Shown here: piece after piece, positions 32,041-43,289 of the stretch | Layout of the letters: each line of letters begins with the position of its first letter | Numbering within the stretch: position 1 is the stretch's first letter | NCBI GenBank assembly: GCA_009760885.1 | Contig: CM019703.1 | Location: 10,852,959 to 10,916,958 of the forward strand | Origin: Achatina immaculata | Taxonomy: Eukaryota; Mollusca; Gastropoda; Stylommatophora; Achatinidae | Direction of reading: 5' to 3' | Length of the DNA stretch: 64,000 bases | Notes under the pieces: generated by a model | What the model saw: only the letters and a program-made list of their open reading frames with translations | Told to the model about the DNA's origin: nothing | The model's database searches: none | Made by a program: the position numbers and the translations under genes

Positions 32041-32479
32041 TGCAACCCCCCTCCCTCCCCTTTTATTTTTTCTCTCCTCTCAAACCCCCCCCCCCCCCCC
32101 CCCCCACACACACACAGAACATTAGGTAAATAATCATCCAGGTGTTGCTGGACATGGTTCTTAACTAATCTCGATTCTATTTATTTTTCATCAGCTCAGC
32201 TGGCGCCTATTTTCCATGGGTTTTTTTTTTGTTTTAATGTGTGAAATTGTTCTTGTATATGATCCTTGAAAAAGGCTGACGCCGAAATATTGGATGTTAT
32301 ATGCTCTTAATTTATGCGTTCTCATCTTACCTTCTGCCAGTTGCGGCGTTTCTGCTCATTTTCCTCAGTCCCTTTGCCATTCTGTAAAACTGAACCATAC
32401 ACCTCTATTTACTGTGACTTATTATTGTGCCATCATGTTATACTGTTCATTATTGCTCCCACCCCCCCCCCTCTTTGAC
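32041..32479. other. Unassigned spacer
   Basis: Includes a run of 21 C at 32085-32105 followed by CACACA, and a second C-rich tract near 32459-32471. Confidence 0.5.
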
Positions 32480-32970
32480 ACCCCCTGCCACTCTTTTCAT
32501 TTGTCTTTCCTGCTGTTACGTGATGTTTTCAGGGCTGCCCATTCTAATTATATACCATATGAATGATGAGAACTGTTTTCTTATTTCACTTCCTCATTTG
32601 CTTTTATCAGACATTCTCTGTTTGTCATCTTAGCTATCTGTGGTACTCCTAACATTCGTATAAAAAAAAAACCACATCTCTGCAACCGCTGATGATCTTT
32701 ACATTGATTTGTTCATTGTCCATGGCTCACTTCCATAGATTTAAGATATGCTCAGTGTAGAGTTTAGAAATAGTTTTTTCTTATGTTCACTGACAGATGT
32801 TTCTCAGTTTGCCTGAAAGCTATTTCTGGCATGGCGTATTCTATTCTTGACTTCTGAGGTGCACTTCCCATCTGATGTTACTAGCGTGTTTAGGTATTTA
32901 GAGTTCATGTGGTTGTCCCCAGTTGTTTTCTCCGTGTACTTTAACGTTGTCATGCAAAGTTAACTAATGC
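32480..32970 (-). mobile_element. Heavily decayed RTE-3 relic
   Basis: Minus-strand translation in mixed frames gives TSDGKCTSEVKNRI, YGSEPWTMNK, AEMWF and RMGSPENIT, in the order of the RTE-3 C-terminal region at 3055-2402. Indels and stops break every frame. Confidence 0.6.
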
Positions 32971-34616
32971 TCTGCGCATGTCTCTATCTCTGGAAGTGAT
33001 AATTGTGAATCTCTCCTTGCTAAATCGAACCCACACTCAATGCCATCCACGATCTTCACTTTTAGGCAAACTCCAACATGTAATTATTGAATAACTCAAG
33101 ACGATCGGCCACGATGATAGATCGAGAATCTTCCCACTCTCTATCCATCTTTTTTTTTCCTCTTTTATGGTTCAAGGCTCTCTCACCCCCACCCCCTCCC
33201 CACTTCTGACGTAGCAGCCTACGTCAAGCCCCAAAAGTATCTTTTTTTTTTTTTTTAAACTTTGAGACCGTTACGCTCACAATTCTTTTTCTATACTTTT
33301 GTATTGAGGTAATTCATTTGCTACGAAGTAATTAAGGACGTACATTGTTCAAAATTCCTTTCCAAAAGAAGTTCTACTCAGTGACATAGAAATTTCTATT
33401 CCTTTTTGTTTTCAATACTTCATCATCAATATCTGTTTCTAAGCTGTCTCATGGTTTGGATCACAAAAGGTCCCTATCCTTTTTATAGCATCCTTCAGTT
33501 GTTGATTTACTGAATCATTTACCTACTTTTGTAATGAAAATAATAGAGTTAAATATAATACTTCATTCCGCTAAATATAATCAGTCTAGGAAAAAAAAAT
33601 CCCATACAATCTAATGCCCTGAAATGTAAAGGTCCAGGAACCAAAACCTTTACAAATTCTGGTTACTCATTACTCCATTCCACTGACAGTTTTAATTACT
33701 TTTTCACGCATTTAATTTGCCTTGTCAATCATGTCGAACATGTGCAATCAAGCTGCCGTTACATGAGATTAATTGAACTGGAGATTCCTATCGTTTCTTC
33801 TCCCATTCTAAATTCAAAATCTCCCAGACTTGATGCCCTGCAGGTTGTGAATGCTTGCGCGCGTGTGTGAACTACAAAGAATTGGTGGCGAACTATGGGA
33901 AATAAGGCTGAGTTTGCCAGGGAGGAGGGTGGATAGAAGATTTTCAGACAATATGAGATGAGTAGAGTTGTCAACACAACTAATAGAAAACACCGCGGGC
34001 GGGTATTCTGAGAAGGAAAAGAGTGAAATGGGGAGTACAAGACGGGGGAGGGGGGAGTAGAGGGGAATGATAGCAGACCGTGCGGAGACAGAGATCGACG
34101 GAGAAACATAATCTATAATCAGTTACAGGAATGTATTTATATCCCTGTGATGTGTCTGCCACCAGTTATACCGGTATTGTTTGAGTTCCTTGCCTTGTTG
34201 TTGATCTGTGTTGTTAAAACATATGCAATTGCCTCTCTTTTTTTTCATTATTGCTGTACTGAGCTTGTAGTATGTATGAAATGCTTAGCATCCATGGTTT
34301 TAGCCGGCGGAGAGGTGTGCTAACTGTGACAAATTGTAGTGTGAATAACTGCAGACATGCAGTAACAACACGACAGATATGCAGTTAAGACGAACATTCC
34401 ATGTAATGATATTCTCCTAACAGGGCAAAACCCAAGGACGAACACAAACTGGAACATAGGATTATCAATCAAGGCCGCAGTTGTCTAACTCTCACAACCG
34501 TTTATTACATGGAACGTGATGATGATGATGATGATGACCCAAACTGAAGAATAATACCAGTGACGACTTCAACAGAACATAGAACTCCATTACGAATAAG
34601 ACTCAGGGCTGTTAGC
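32971..34616. other. Unassigned spacer
   Basis: A GATGAT run at 34519-34537, T runs near 33242-33257 and an A run at 33590-33598. No recognised element or gene. Small frames at 33759-34162 (minus) lack family features. Confidence 0.45.
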
Positions 34617-34852
34617 CAGCAAAACCTAAACTAGCGCCATAAGAACAAAACCTAAACTAGCGCCATAAGAACAAAACCTAAACTAGCGCCATAAGAACAA
34701 AACCTAAAATAGCGCCATAAGAACAAAACCTAAACTAGCGCCATAAGAACAAAACCTAAACTAGCGCCATAAGAACAAAACCTAAAATAGCGCCATAAGA
34801 ACAAAACCTAAACTAGCGCCATAAGAACAAAACCTAAACTAGCGCCATAAGA
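34617..34852. repeat. 26-bp minisatellite, 9 copies
   Basis: Units AACAAAACCTAAACTAGCGC plus CATAAG. Copies 4 and 7 read AAAATAGC instead of AAACTAGC, giving a three-unit periodicity. Confidence 0.95.
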
Positions 34853-35104
34853 ATCTATCACTTTCATCTAACTACACTCTTCAGTACTAACGCATGAATA
34901 TATCTCACTCGAGCGACGCTAACACAACTTTCTCGTTTCACTTCCAAACTTCGAATGCCACCATATCATATGGCCCAAAGTTTCTCCTCTCCGCCAGCCA
35001 ATCAGAACAAGCCGATAACGTGACGTAGTCGGTCTTGAATGTTGTAGAAAGCAAGTACATTCATTCTGCCTTCAAGTGATTTAGCTCAGAGCTATCTCAA
35101 GGAC
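34853..35104. other. Unassigned spacer
   Basis: No recognised element. Confidence 0.4.
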
Positions 35105-35608
35105 AACTTCTTACATCTTACATCCTTCCCGTGCCGCTAAACGTCACATTGGGCCCGCATGGTAGTTCGCCAAGATTTCCTGTCTTCGGCGAGTTTTTCA
35201 ACATCATCAAGGGATGTTATGCCCACTGAACTGGCCTCTCTTAGAGTTTCACGCGGTCGACCTCTTTTTCTTCGGCCTGTTGTGTTCCACTTAATAGCTT
35301 GTTTGGGGATCCTCTGCTTCTTCTCATTACATGACAGACATATGTCCATCTTCTTTTTCTGATCACCCATGAGACAGTTTGTTATTTGTTCATCTGTCTT
35401 ATCCTTGCGTTGTTCTTGAATTTGTTCCACTTTATACCAACTATTTTTCTTAGGCATTTGTTTTCGAAATAGCCTGATTTCTTGTCTGTCTCTTTATTTG
35501 TTTTCCAGCTTTCACGTGCATAAATGAGGGTGGGTATTACATTTGAATTGAATAATCTTAACTTTGTTTTTGTGCTTATAACTTGTGAGTGCCATATATT
35601 CTCAAGAC
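35105..35608 (-). mobile_element. RTE-1 3' fragment, minus strand
   Basis: The frame 35457-35137 reads the RTE-1 C-terminus (SCNEKKQRIPKQAIKWNTTG, then RRKRGRPRETLREAS, then SLDDVEKLAEDRKSW). The tail is on plus as CTTCTTACATCTTACATCC. Similarity to 60880-60920 ends at about 35608. TCTCAAGGACA at 35093 and TCTCAAGACA at 35599 may be a target duplication, but the right copy overlaps RTE-1 sequence. Confidence 0.87.
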
Positions 35609-35619
35609 AGCTACCCCTA

Positions 35620-35980
35620 ACAAAAAACTGTCACAAAGTTTCAGCGTGTCTGACGCCGTGTCCAAAGTTTCTCAGATACTAGTTTTGTCCTGTCTATCTC
35701 CCGTGTCAAAGTTTACTTAAAACAACTAGTTTTAGAGTGTCTAACTCTGTGTCAAAGTCTTCTTAAAACAACCAGTTTAAGCGTGTTTAACATTGTATCT
35801 AAGGTTTCTTAGACACCGGTTTTAGCGTGTCTACCCACGTCCAAGATTTCTTAAATTCATACGTTTTAGCGTACTTAGCTACACTAGTTTTAGCGTGTCT
35901 ACCCACCTCCAAGGTGTCTTAAATACACTAGTTTTAGCGTGTCTAAACGCCGTGTCCAAGGCTTTCTAGACACCAGCTGG
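35620..35980. repeat. Diverged minisatellite, about 55-bp units
   Basis: Six to seven irregular units containing GTTTTAGCGTGTCTAAC and GTGTCCAAGGTTTCTTA. Confidence 0.82.
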
Positions 35981-35984
35981 AGCT

Positions 35985-36215
35985 AAGACGCTGGTACCCA
36001 CAGTAACAGGCATAGCCTGGCTAACGGGGCAAGGATCGCTATAGTCACCATCGTGGTGGAGCCTGCTAAAGAAGTATTGCATACCCCTGATTTTTACTCA
36101 GGGTCTGAAAAAATAGCCGCCAAGACCCGCCCCCAAGCCGATACGATGCTGTGTCTCAATATTTTCACCGCATCGGCTTCAAGGAACACCAGGTCGCAGT
36201 TCCACGGAGATCTCG
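35985..36215 (+). repeat. Interspersed repeat C, copy 3 (5'-truncated)
   Basis: Begins within the repeat at CTGGTACCCACAGTAACAGG and continues through GGCAAGGATCGCTATAG, AAAGAAGTATTGCATACCCC and GATACGATGCTGTGTCTCA to CGCAGTTCCACGGAGAT. No pentanucleotide tail. Confidence 0.82.
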
Positions 36216-36329
36216 TGTAAATTCAATGTTAATTTCCCTCAATCTCCGTAGCCGTCATTGGAAAAGAAGACCTGGGGGATTTCAGCAGCTTCCATACAGC
36301 CTATCCTTGCTAACTGTTAGGAATTTCTT

Positions 36330-36940
36330 TTGAGTAAGTTTACAATATCTGTTGTGACTCTACGACTGTTAGGCCCACAGATGAACAAGTTTACAATATA
36401 TGTTGTGACTCTATGACTGTTGAACCTCAGATGGACAGGTTTGCAATATCTGTTGTGATTCTATGACTGTTAGGCCCCAAAATGGACATGTCTACAATAT
36501 CTGAGTGACCCTATTACCGTTGGGCCCTAAATGGACAAGTTTGCAATATATGTTGTGACTCTATGACTGTTGGGCCCCAGATGGACAAGTTTACAATATC
36601 TGTTGTGACTCTATGACTGTCGGTTCCCGGATGGACAAATTTACAATATCTGTTATGCCTCTATGACTGTTGGGCCCAAAATGGACAAGTTTAGAATATC
36701 TGTCGTGACTCTATGACTGTTGGGCGGCAAATAGACAAGTTTAGAATATCTGTTGTGCCTCTATGACTGTTGGGCCGCAAATAGACAAGTTTAGAATATC
36801 TGTTGTGACTCTATGACTGTTGGGCCCCAAATGGACAAGTTTAGAATAGTTGTTGTGCCTCTATAACTGTTGGGCCCCAAATGGACAAGTTTAGAATATC
36901 TGTCGTGACTCTATGACTGTTGGGCCTCCGGGTGGACAAG
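36330..36940. repeat. 50-bp minisatellite, about 12 copies
   Basis: Units GACTCTATGACTGTTGGGCC, CCAGATGGACAAGTTTACAA, TATCTGTTGT. Shares the TTTACAATATCTGTTGTGA part with the 29-bp array at 30968-32040. Confidence 0.93.
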
Positions 36941-37440
36941 AACCCGTCTCATCTCAAAACGAACAAACCGGTTTCTTTCACCTAAAAAAAAAACATCATT
37001 TTCATCAAGTCGTTTTGTTTCCTGATTTGTAAAATCTTTCATTCACTTCTGTAAAATAACGTCTTTTTGAAATGCTCCTTTTTCATTCTGTTTTTGTTGT
37101 GCGATGTTCCGTCATGTGGGAATTTTGTAAAAATGTCATGTTTATCTTAAATAAAATGCTTTTGTCTCTCTCTTGAGAGAAATGATTTATTGTGAACGTT
37201 CTCATATAATTAAATGTAAAACATTTATTCATTCTGATTAAAAATAACAGCTTTGATATGTTTTATTAAGATAAATGAGCGTGTATTCCGCTCTTTTATC
37301 ACTGTGTTTTTTGGTTTTTTTTTTGCTCAACGCTTGAAACTTTTGAATCAGTAGCTACCATTAACGGACGGTGGTTAAGTACAGCGCTGTAGTCTTGCAG
37401 ATAAACAGTTGTACTTAATACACAAGGAACCTTCGTTTGA
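36941..37440. other. AT-rich spacer
   Basis: No recognised element. T run at 37309-37324. Confidence 0.45.
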
Positions 37441-37503
37441 ATCCATCCATCCATCCATCCATCCATCCATCCATCCATCCATCCATCCATCCATCCATCC
37501 ATT
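37441..37503. repeat. ATCC microsatellite
   Basis: About 15 perfect ATCC units. Confidence 0.96.
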
Positions 37504-37874
37504 TTTTTAATACATACTTAAAACTTCTATTCCAAGCACCTATAAATGATATGATTTCATACTGAACTCTCCTAGTTTGGTAGATATTCGTTATAACATA
37601 TAGGACTGGACTGAGGAGAGTAACTTTGTTACGTGTACGTAGTTATTTCCTGTATTCAGCGTGTGGGTAAACGTGAAACGTGACAGTTTTGTCATTTCCA
37701 CTGTGTTATTTCACTTTTTGTTATTTAGATCTTAATCATGTTTGTTATATGCTTTCACTATCTGCTGCTGCAGGATATCTGGAATGGAGAGAAAGTTTTG
37801 TGACAAAGAGCAGATCATCTGACGGGTCTGTGTGTCAAAATCAGTCACCGTTTGAAAATAAAGTTGAATTAGCC
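37504..37874. other. Unassigned spacer
   Basis: No recognised element. Confidence 0.4.
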
Positions 37875-37977
37875 AGTCATTTAATCTCTCTCTCTCTCTC
37901 TCCATCCTCCTCCTCCTCTCTCTCTCCCTCATCCTCCTCTCTCTCTCTTTCTCACGTCGCAAATGCTTTTGCCTACT

Positions 37978-38113
37978 ACAAGATGGCGCACATGAAGCCA
38001 AGCCCCAAACATAGACATATGTATCAGGTTTTAACGTTATAGAAAGTTTGTCCGTGCTAGAAATATTTGACGCTGTCATGAATGTGAGGTCGGTTATGTG
38101 TGCGCCATCTTGT
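37978..38113. repeat. 136-bp unit with terminal inverted repeats, copy 1
   Basis: Starts ACAAGATGGCGCAC and ends with its exact reverse complement GTGCGCCATCTTGT. Interior includes CATAGACATATGTATCAGG and TTGTCCGTGCTAGAAATA. Could be a very small MITE-like element or a foldback unit. Confidence 0.65.
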
Positions 38114-38160
38114 ATCTCTCTCTTTCTCTCTCTCTCACGTCGCAAATGCTTTTGTCTACT

Positions 38161-38297
38161 ACAAGATGGCGCACATGAAGCCAAGCCCCAAACATAGACA
38201 TATGTATCGGGTTTTAACGTTATAGTTGGTTTGTCCGTGCTAGAAATAGTTGATGCTGTCATGCATGCTGAGGTCGGTTATATGTGCGTCATCCTGT
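38161..38297. repeat. 137-bp unit with terminal inverted repeats, copy 2
   Basis: Direct repeat of 37978-38113 with few changes. Its right end has decayed to GTGCGTCATCCTGT (two mismatches to the inverted left end). Confidence 0.65.
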
Positions 38298-38647
38298 ATC
38301 TCTCTGTGTCTCTCTCTCTTTGTCTCTCTCTTTGTCTCTCTCTTTGTCTTTCTTTCTCTTTGTCTCTCTCTCTCTCATATCGAAAGTGCCTTGCCTACTA
38401 GTTCTCTCTTTCTCTTTTCTGTCTCTATCTTTCTCTCTCTCTCTCTCTCTCACACACTCTCTCTGTCACGTCGAAAATGCCTTGCCTACTAGTTTTCTCT
38501 CTGTCTTTATCTCACTGTCTCTATCTTTCTCTGTCTATCTCTTTGTTTCTCTTTGTCGTTATTTCTTTTGTTTCTGTCTTTATCTCTCTTTATCTGTCTG
38601 TCTCTTTCTCTATCTTTCTCTCACGCCGAAAGTGTCTTGCCTACTAG

Positions 38648-38679
<32 letters not shown>

Positions 38680-38700
38680 AAATGCATTGTATAATATTTT

Positions 38701-39807
38701 TCTCTCTTGTTCTCTCTTTTATGTCCAAAACGATTTGTTCGCGCTTTCCGCTTTCTTCTTTTTTTTGCGTCTAAAGTTCTTTGTCTACTTTTTTTTCCTC
38801 CAAGCTCAACACAAACTCGTTACTCTGTAACTTTAACTGTAAGCTAGATCAGTAACATACTACATGACCTCGTTAACGAACATTCTTTCACGAGGATAAA
38901 CGTTTTCCTGTTGGGTTATTTAAATAAATAATATCTCGAGCAAAAAAAAAAAAACACTGTCAAATTATTCTTAGCTTGTGAAGTATAACTGAGAAAATGT
39001 AAATTTTGTAAAAACAACATTTACTCTCCTTTGCTTTGTTTATTTGTTCCGTTAACTTTGTGAGTTAAAACACACAATGCCCCGTTAACTCGAAATTAAC
39101 GTCCCGTAGATGAAGGTAAAAAAAAAAAAAAAGCTATGGTTTAAGAGTACTCGTGTTTTTGAAGTTACTGTTTTCATCCACAGGCAACAACGTATTTGGG
39201 AGAGAATGAATAACTTCAGCTGTAACGTCCGTGACAGGATGTTATCGATTTAGAAACCTCGTTATGTTTGTTTATTTACCTTGATGATCTCAGCCGTCAC
39301 TCAAGGCTGGTACCTTCTAGCAGCAATCCAAGCTCTGACTGCGTTCTTCTCTCCCCTTGCCATCGCTGGCGACAGATCATTTGACATGTCTCGTTACCAG
39401 CCGGTTCAGAATTACTGCCTGTTCTCTTGTTCTTTCTCCTTTTTTATTATTTTTTTTTCTTTGTGTCAACTCCTCTAATTTTCAGCCGCGTTAAAAATGC
39501 TTTTAGAGCTAATCTAATCAGGATGTTGTTGAATTGTCACACATTAAAAGTTAAGTGTTAAAAAAAAACAGAATAAATTACGAACTAAATATGGCGACTA
39601 TTAGGACAAGACAAAAAAAAAAAAAGCGAGGAATCTTCAATGTGATTTGCGCGATTAATTTCTTTGCTTCTCAGTTAGTTTTTGTTTTAGCAAAATTAAT
39701 TTTGTTTTAATCTCTCTAAAAATGTGGTTACATTTATACTTTTTTTTTCCTTCTGTATAATGGATATGCTAGGAAAAAGATGTTTAATCCCGACTTAATT
39801 CTCTGAT
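38701..39807. other. Unassigned spacer
   Basis: AT-rich with several A and T runs. No recognised element or gene. Confidence 0.45.
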
Positions 39808-40073
39808 TCATCATCATGTGCCGTTTCCGGTACGAAGGTTGGCGGTGATGAATCCCTTTGTGGGGTTTCTATCCCTCGCCCTCGATGGTGCACTCAGCCA
39901 GGTTGTATCCTGTCCATTCTCGTATGTTATCTTCCCATCAACAACTCATTTTGCCTCTCGCCTTTTTTTCCCCTTTCACCTTTGCTTCTAGTATGGTCTT
40001 CGGTGTATTTTTGTGTCTTCTAATACCGCCAAAGTATTTTGTTTTTCTTGATCCTTATTTCTTTGGGAAGTTC

Positions 40074-40252
40074 ACATCACATTTGTAGGTGTCTCTGAGA
40101 AGTTCACATCACATTTGTAGGTGTCTCTGAGAAGTTCACATCACATTTGTAGGTGTCTCTGAGAAGTTCACATCACATTTGTAGGTGTCTCTGAGAAGTT
40201 CACATCACATCTGTAGGTGTCTCTGAGAAGTTCACATCACATTTGTAGGTGT
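40074..40252. repeat. 32-bp minisatellite inside RTE-4, about 5-6 copies
   Basis: Units GAAGTTCACATCACATTTGT plus AGGTGTCTCTGA, nearly identical. It lies within the RTE-4 C-terminal coding region, so it expanded after insertion. Confidence 0.93.
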
Positions 40253-40393
40253 TCTAATACTTGTAGATTCGTTGTCTTTTTTTCCCACTTTTCCATGATA
40301 CGTGACGTAATTTTCTGTAGATTCACATTTCTGCTGCGTTAATCCATCTCTCTGACTTTTAAGTTAATGGTCCAGGTGTATGCTCCATACTGT

Positions 40394-40476
40394 AGTCAGT
40401 CATTTGCATGTCCTTTGTGGAACTTATCCTCTCTGACAACATTCTTATAGGCCCCTAGGTTGTAAGCAAGATGCCA
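40394..40476 (-). mobile_element. RTE-2 3' end nested in RTE-4
   Basis: The plus strand reads GTCAGTCATTTGCATGTCC, GGAACTTATCCTCTCTGACA and GGTTGTAAGCAAGATGCC, the reverse of the RTE-2 3' end at 59000-59060, with a GTCA tail. RTE-4 sequence continues on both sides. Confidence 0.75.
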
Positions 40477-41045
40477 TTCCCATTCTGTAGCAAATACATA
40501 TAGCATTTTGTACGTGCCATTTTTTTTATTAATGAATAGATTTCTAAATAACAGCATTGTTTTCATAGTGTTTAATGTGTGTCTCCTGCCATTCTTGTTC
40601 TTTACTCTATCTCCGCCTCAGATCTTCCATCTTCGGTTAGGCTGTAGGTAGCTGTGGCTTGTAACCTGTTCCAGTTTCTCGTTGTGGGTTTTAAGTCTTT
40701 CTTTGCTACAATACCATTACTTTCGGTCGTCTTCTTGATACCAATCTCTAGTCTTCATTCTTGGCTTGTGTTGTTTATTTTGTCTAGTAATTTCTGTAGG
40801 TTTTCTGCTGGGAGTATTACATCATCTGCATACTTTAGATTGTTGATGGTTCTTCAACCCACTCCCCAGCCCCCCCCCCCCCCCCCCCCCCGCTGTGTTC
40901 AGTCCGTGTAGTCCTGCCGAGTCTCTGAAGATGTTTTCTGTGTACGGGGTTGAACAGAAAGTAAGAACAGAACACATCCTTGTCTCACTCTGCTCTTTTA
41001 GGGTACGTTTGTTGATGTCATTCTACCACATCTTACCGAAGCTGT

Positions 41046-42095
41046 GAAGACACTGTCTGATTAGGCAATCAGCGACCCACTTCTGATATATTAGCGTCAG
41101 GGTTAGTGAACCATAGCTGACCAAGACCCTGTCCCACATTTCCGCTGGTACCCCCAGTAACAAGCCTAGCCTTGGCTAACGGGACAGGGATCGCCATATT
41201 CCCCATGGTGGTGTAGTCTGTTAAAGACGGCTTTTTAGTTTTACTCCGGGACTGAAATAATAGCTGCCATAACTCGCTTTTGGTCTTCCTTGGCCAGCAA
41301 AATAGGTCTTGAAATTAACAAAGACAAAATAAAAATAATAAAACTTCTCATTAATTAAGAAGGAAAAATATACGTAGAAGGAACATTTGTTGATTGTTGA
41401 TGAAGTTAACAAATTTGCATATCTTGGCAGCTACAAAGATCAGGATGGTGACACCAGGAAGGAAGTTAGAATTAGAATTGGTCCTTCAAAAATGTCGAGA
41501 ACATATGGAATTCAAAAGTTATAAGCACAAAAACCAAGTTAAGATTATTCAATTCAAATGTGATATCCACCCTTATTTATGCACGCGAAAGCTAGAAATC
41601 AACTAAAGAAACAGACAAGAAATTAGATTCGTTTGAAAATAAATACCCAGGAAAATACTTGGTATAAAGTGGAACGAATTCAAGAACAACGCAGAGATAA
41701 GACACATAAGTAAATGGATGACCAGAAAAAGAAGATGGGCATATCTAGGCCATGTTATGAGAAGAAACAATCAGAGTATACCAAAACAAGCTATCAAGTG
41801 GAGCACAACAGGCCGAAGAAAAGGAGGTCGACCACATGAAATTATAAAGAGGCCATTGTTAAAAGAAGCCAGTTTAGTGGGCACAATATCCCTTGATGAA
41901 GTTGAAAGACTCGCCGAAAACAGGAAAACGTGGCAAACAACTATGCGAGCCCTATGTGACGTTTAACGGCGCGGGAAGGATGTAAGATAACCCGCTCCCA
42001 CGCCGATATGATGCTGTACCTCAACACCTCCACAGCATCAGCTGCAAAGAACACCAGCTCGTAGTTACAAGGAGATAGCACAAGACAACGCCGAA
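41046..42095 (+). repeat. Interspersed repeat C, copy 4, split by RTE-1
   Basis: The left part 41046-41278 (CAATCAGCGACCCACTTCTG through ATAGCTGCCATAACTCGCT) and right part 41987-42095 (ATAACCCGCTCCCACGCC through AGTTACAAGGAGATAGCA) join at the point where copy 2 runs on without a break. RTE-1 lies between them. Confidence 0.88.
41269..41996 (+). mobile_element. RTE-1 3' fragment nested in repeat C, 10-bp target duplication
   Basis: Insert 41279-41986 flanked by ATAACTCGCT (41269-41278) and ATAACCCGCT (41987-41996), one mismatch. It starts inside the RT just after the catalytic box (IGLEINKDKIKI), continues through FAYLGSYKDQDGDTRKEVRI with frameshifts, and ends with an intact 82-codon frame 41718-41966 (RRWAYLGHVMRRNNQSIPKQ, then SLDEVERLAENRKTW) and a GATGTAAG tail. 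Confidence 0.9.
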
Positions 42096-42345
42096 GCTGC
42101 CTGCTTTCTGTAAAGATTTGTTATAATTTGAATGTCTTTCCCATCGTATTTTTTTCCTTGTTATAGAACACGCAGAATAATAAAACATAAAAAACAGAAA
42201 CGATCTAGGAATATACTGTTCTTTTCCGTGGAAAAAAAAATAAGACTTCTCTTGCTAGAGTATGAAGCGTAGCTTTGTCTGATGTAGGAGTCTTCTTCCT
42301 GTTCTTTTTCATGAACAATCATTTTAATATACTCATAGATGCATA
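42096..42345. other. Unassigned spacer
   Basis: No recognised element. Confidence 0.4.
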
Positions 42346-42632
42346 GGCGGCCTGGTCAGCTGAGAGTTTAGGTGCTCGATTTACTAATCCAGTGGCACCG
42401 GGTTCAGTCCCAGCAGTGGGGATTTTTGTTTCTGGTACACGCCAAAAAAAGCCCCAGGGTTCACCCGGCCTCTAAAACTGGCTACCAGAGAAATCTGGGA
42501 AGGTAAAGCGGCCAGGTGATACTGATCACATCAGACTTTCATGTGCCGAAGGTAGTAGAAAATACGGGCCTAACACCGTATTCCCCAATATGCCTTACTG
42601 GCATGGAAAAGGGAATTTTACCTTTTAACATA
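42346..42632 (+). repeat. SINE-B copy 2 (tRNA-derived)
   Basis: Plus-strand copy with head GCGGCCTGGTCAGCTGAGAG, TTACTAATCCAGTGGC and B-box-like GGGTTCAGTCCC (42409-42420), body AGAAATCTGGGAAGGTAAAG, CGGCCAGGTGATACTGATC, and end GGGAATTTTACCTTTTAAC. The 104-codon frame through it is not a gene. Confidence 0.85.
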
Positions 42633-43289
42633 GATGTGGGTTGTCTCCATGAATCCCACTATCTGCAGGAGTTATTCATGGGTACGGCACAGTTTTCAGT
42701 GCATAATTTTTTTATTTCCCCTAAGGCCAGATATGGAGTACTAAAACACTGTCCCAGTTCCCGAGGTGGGTTAGTTAAGACGGAATGTAGGACGGACACC
42801 GGAAGTCAGCGTCGTTTGATCTCAATTTAACCTCCATACCTATCAATGACAAGGGCTACTTGATTACGGACAGTTATAGTCCAAACGTTAACTACCACCG
42901 TACCTGATTTAATGTGATTGGGCAGCAGACCTCTTTGATCTCGACCACCCATTACAGGCGGTGGTTAGCTATGAGCGGAAAACCACACTGGAAGAAGGTA
43001 TAATATAAAAAAAACCCCGACTGGTTTCATACATCAGATAGCTGAAATATTGATTATGGGGCTCCAAATGCAGATTCTTCTTTTATTTCCACGAGATCAT
43101 TTTATTATGTGCTTTTGCCGTTTCGACCTTCCTTTTCCTTCCTCTCCCCATCCTAAATTACACGACCAAACACTGGTGCACTGAAGCACACAGCCACTAG
43201 AACATAAAGACTCAGAGTTATACAATTAGCCCAGACTGCGCCATCTTTTGTACTGCTTACTCTTCTTTACACATCAGCCAGTTAGTTTG
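42633..43289. other. Unassigned spacer
   Basis: No recognised element. Confidence 0.4.

Larger units (their letters stand above)
37875..38700. repeat. Composite CT microsatellite with a recurring CACGTCGAAAATGC motif
   Basis: CT-rich blocks alternate with a motif CACGTCGAAAATGCCTTG then CCTACTA, at about 37953, 38129, 38377, 38467 and 38622. The first two occurrences are followed by a 136-137 bp unit listed separately. Plus-strand Ser/Leu frames here are artefacts. Confidence 0.88.
39808..41033 (-). mobile_element. RTE-4: 5'-truncated RTE-type LINE with internal expansions
   Basis: The minus strand reads in order the motif B region (VRQGCV near 40996-40970), YADD (40832-40821, in NNLKYADDVIL), GAYTWTI near 40385, AEMWIYRKLRHVSW near 40300, and the C-terminal NVREWTGYNLAECT near 39930-39890. 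The 3' tail is a short ATG repeat (CATCATCAT on plus at 39808). Frameshifts occur throughout. A run of 22 C (40870-40891), a 32-bp array (40074-40252) and an RTE-2 end (40394-40476) interrupt it. Confidence 0.82.

Noticed and set aside
37441..37503. Functional regulatory element from ATCC repeats
   Set aside because: Simple microsatellite with no supporting context.
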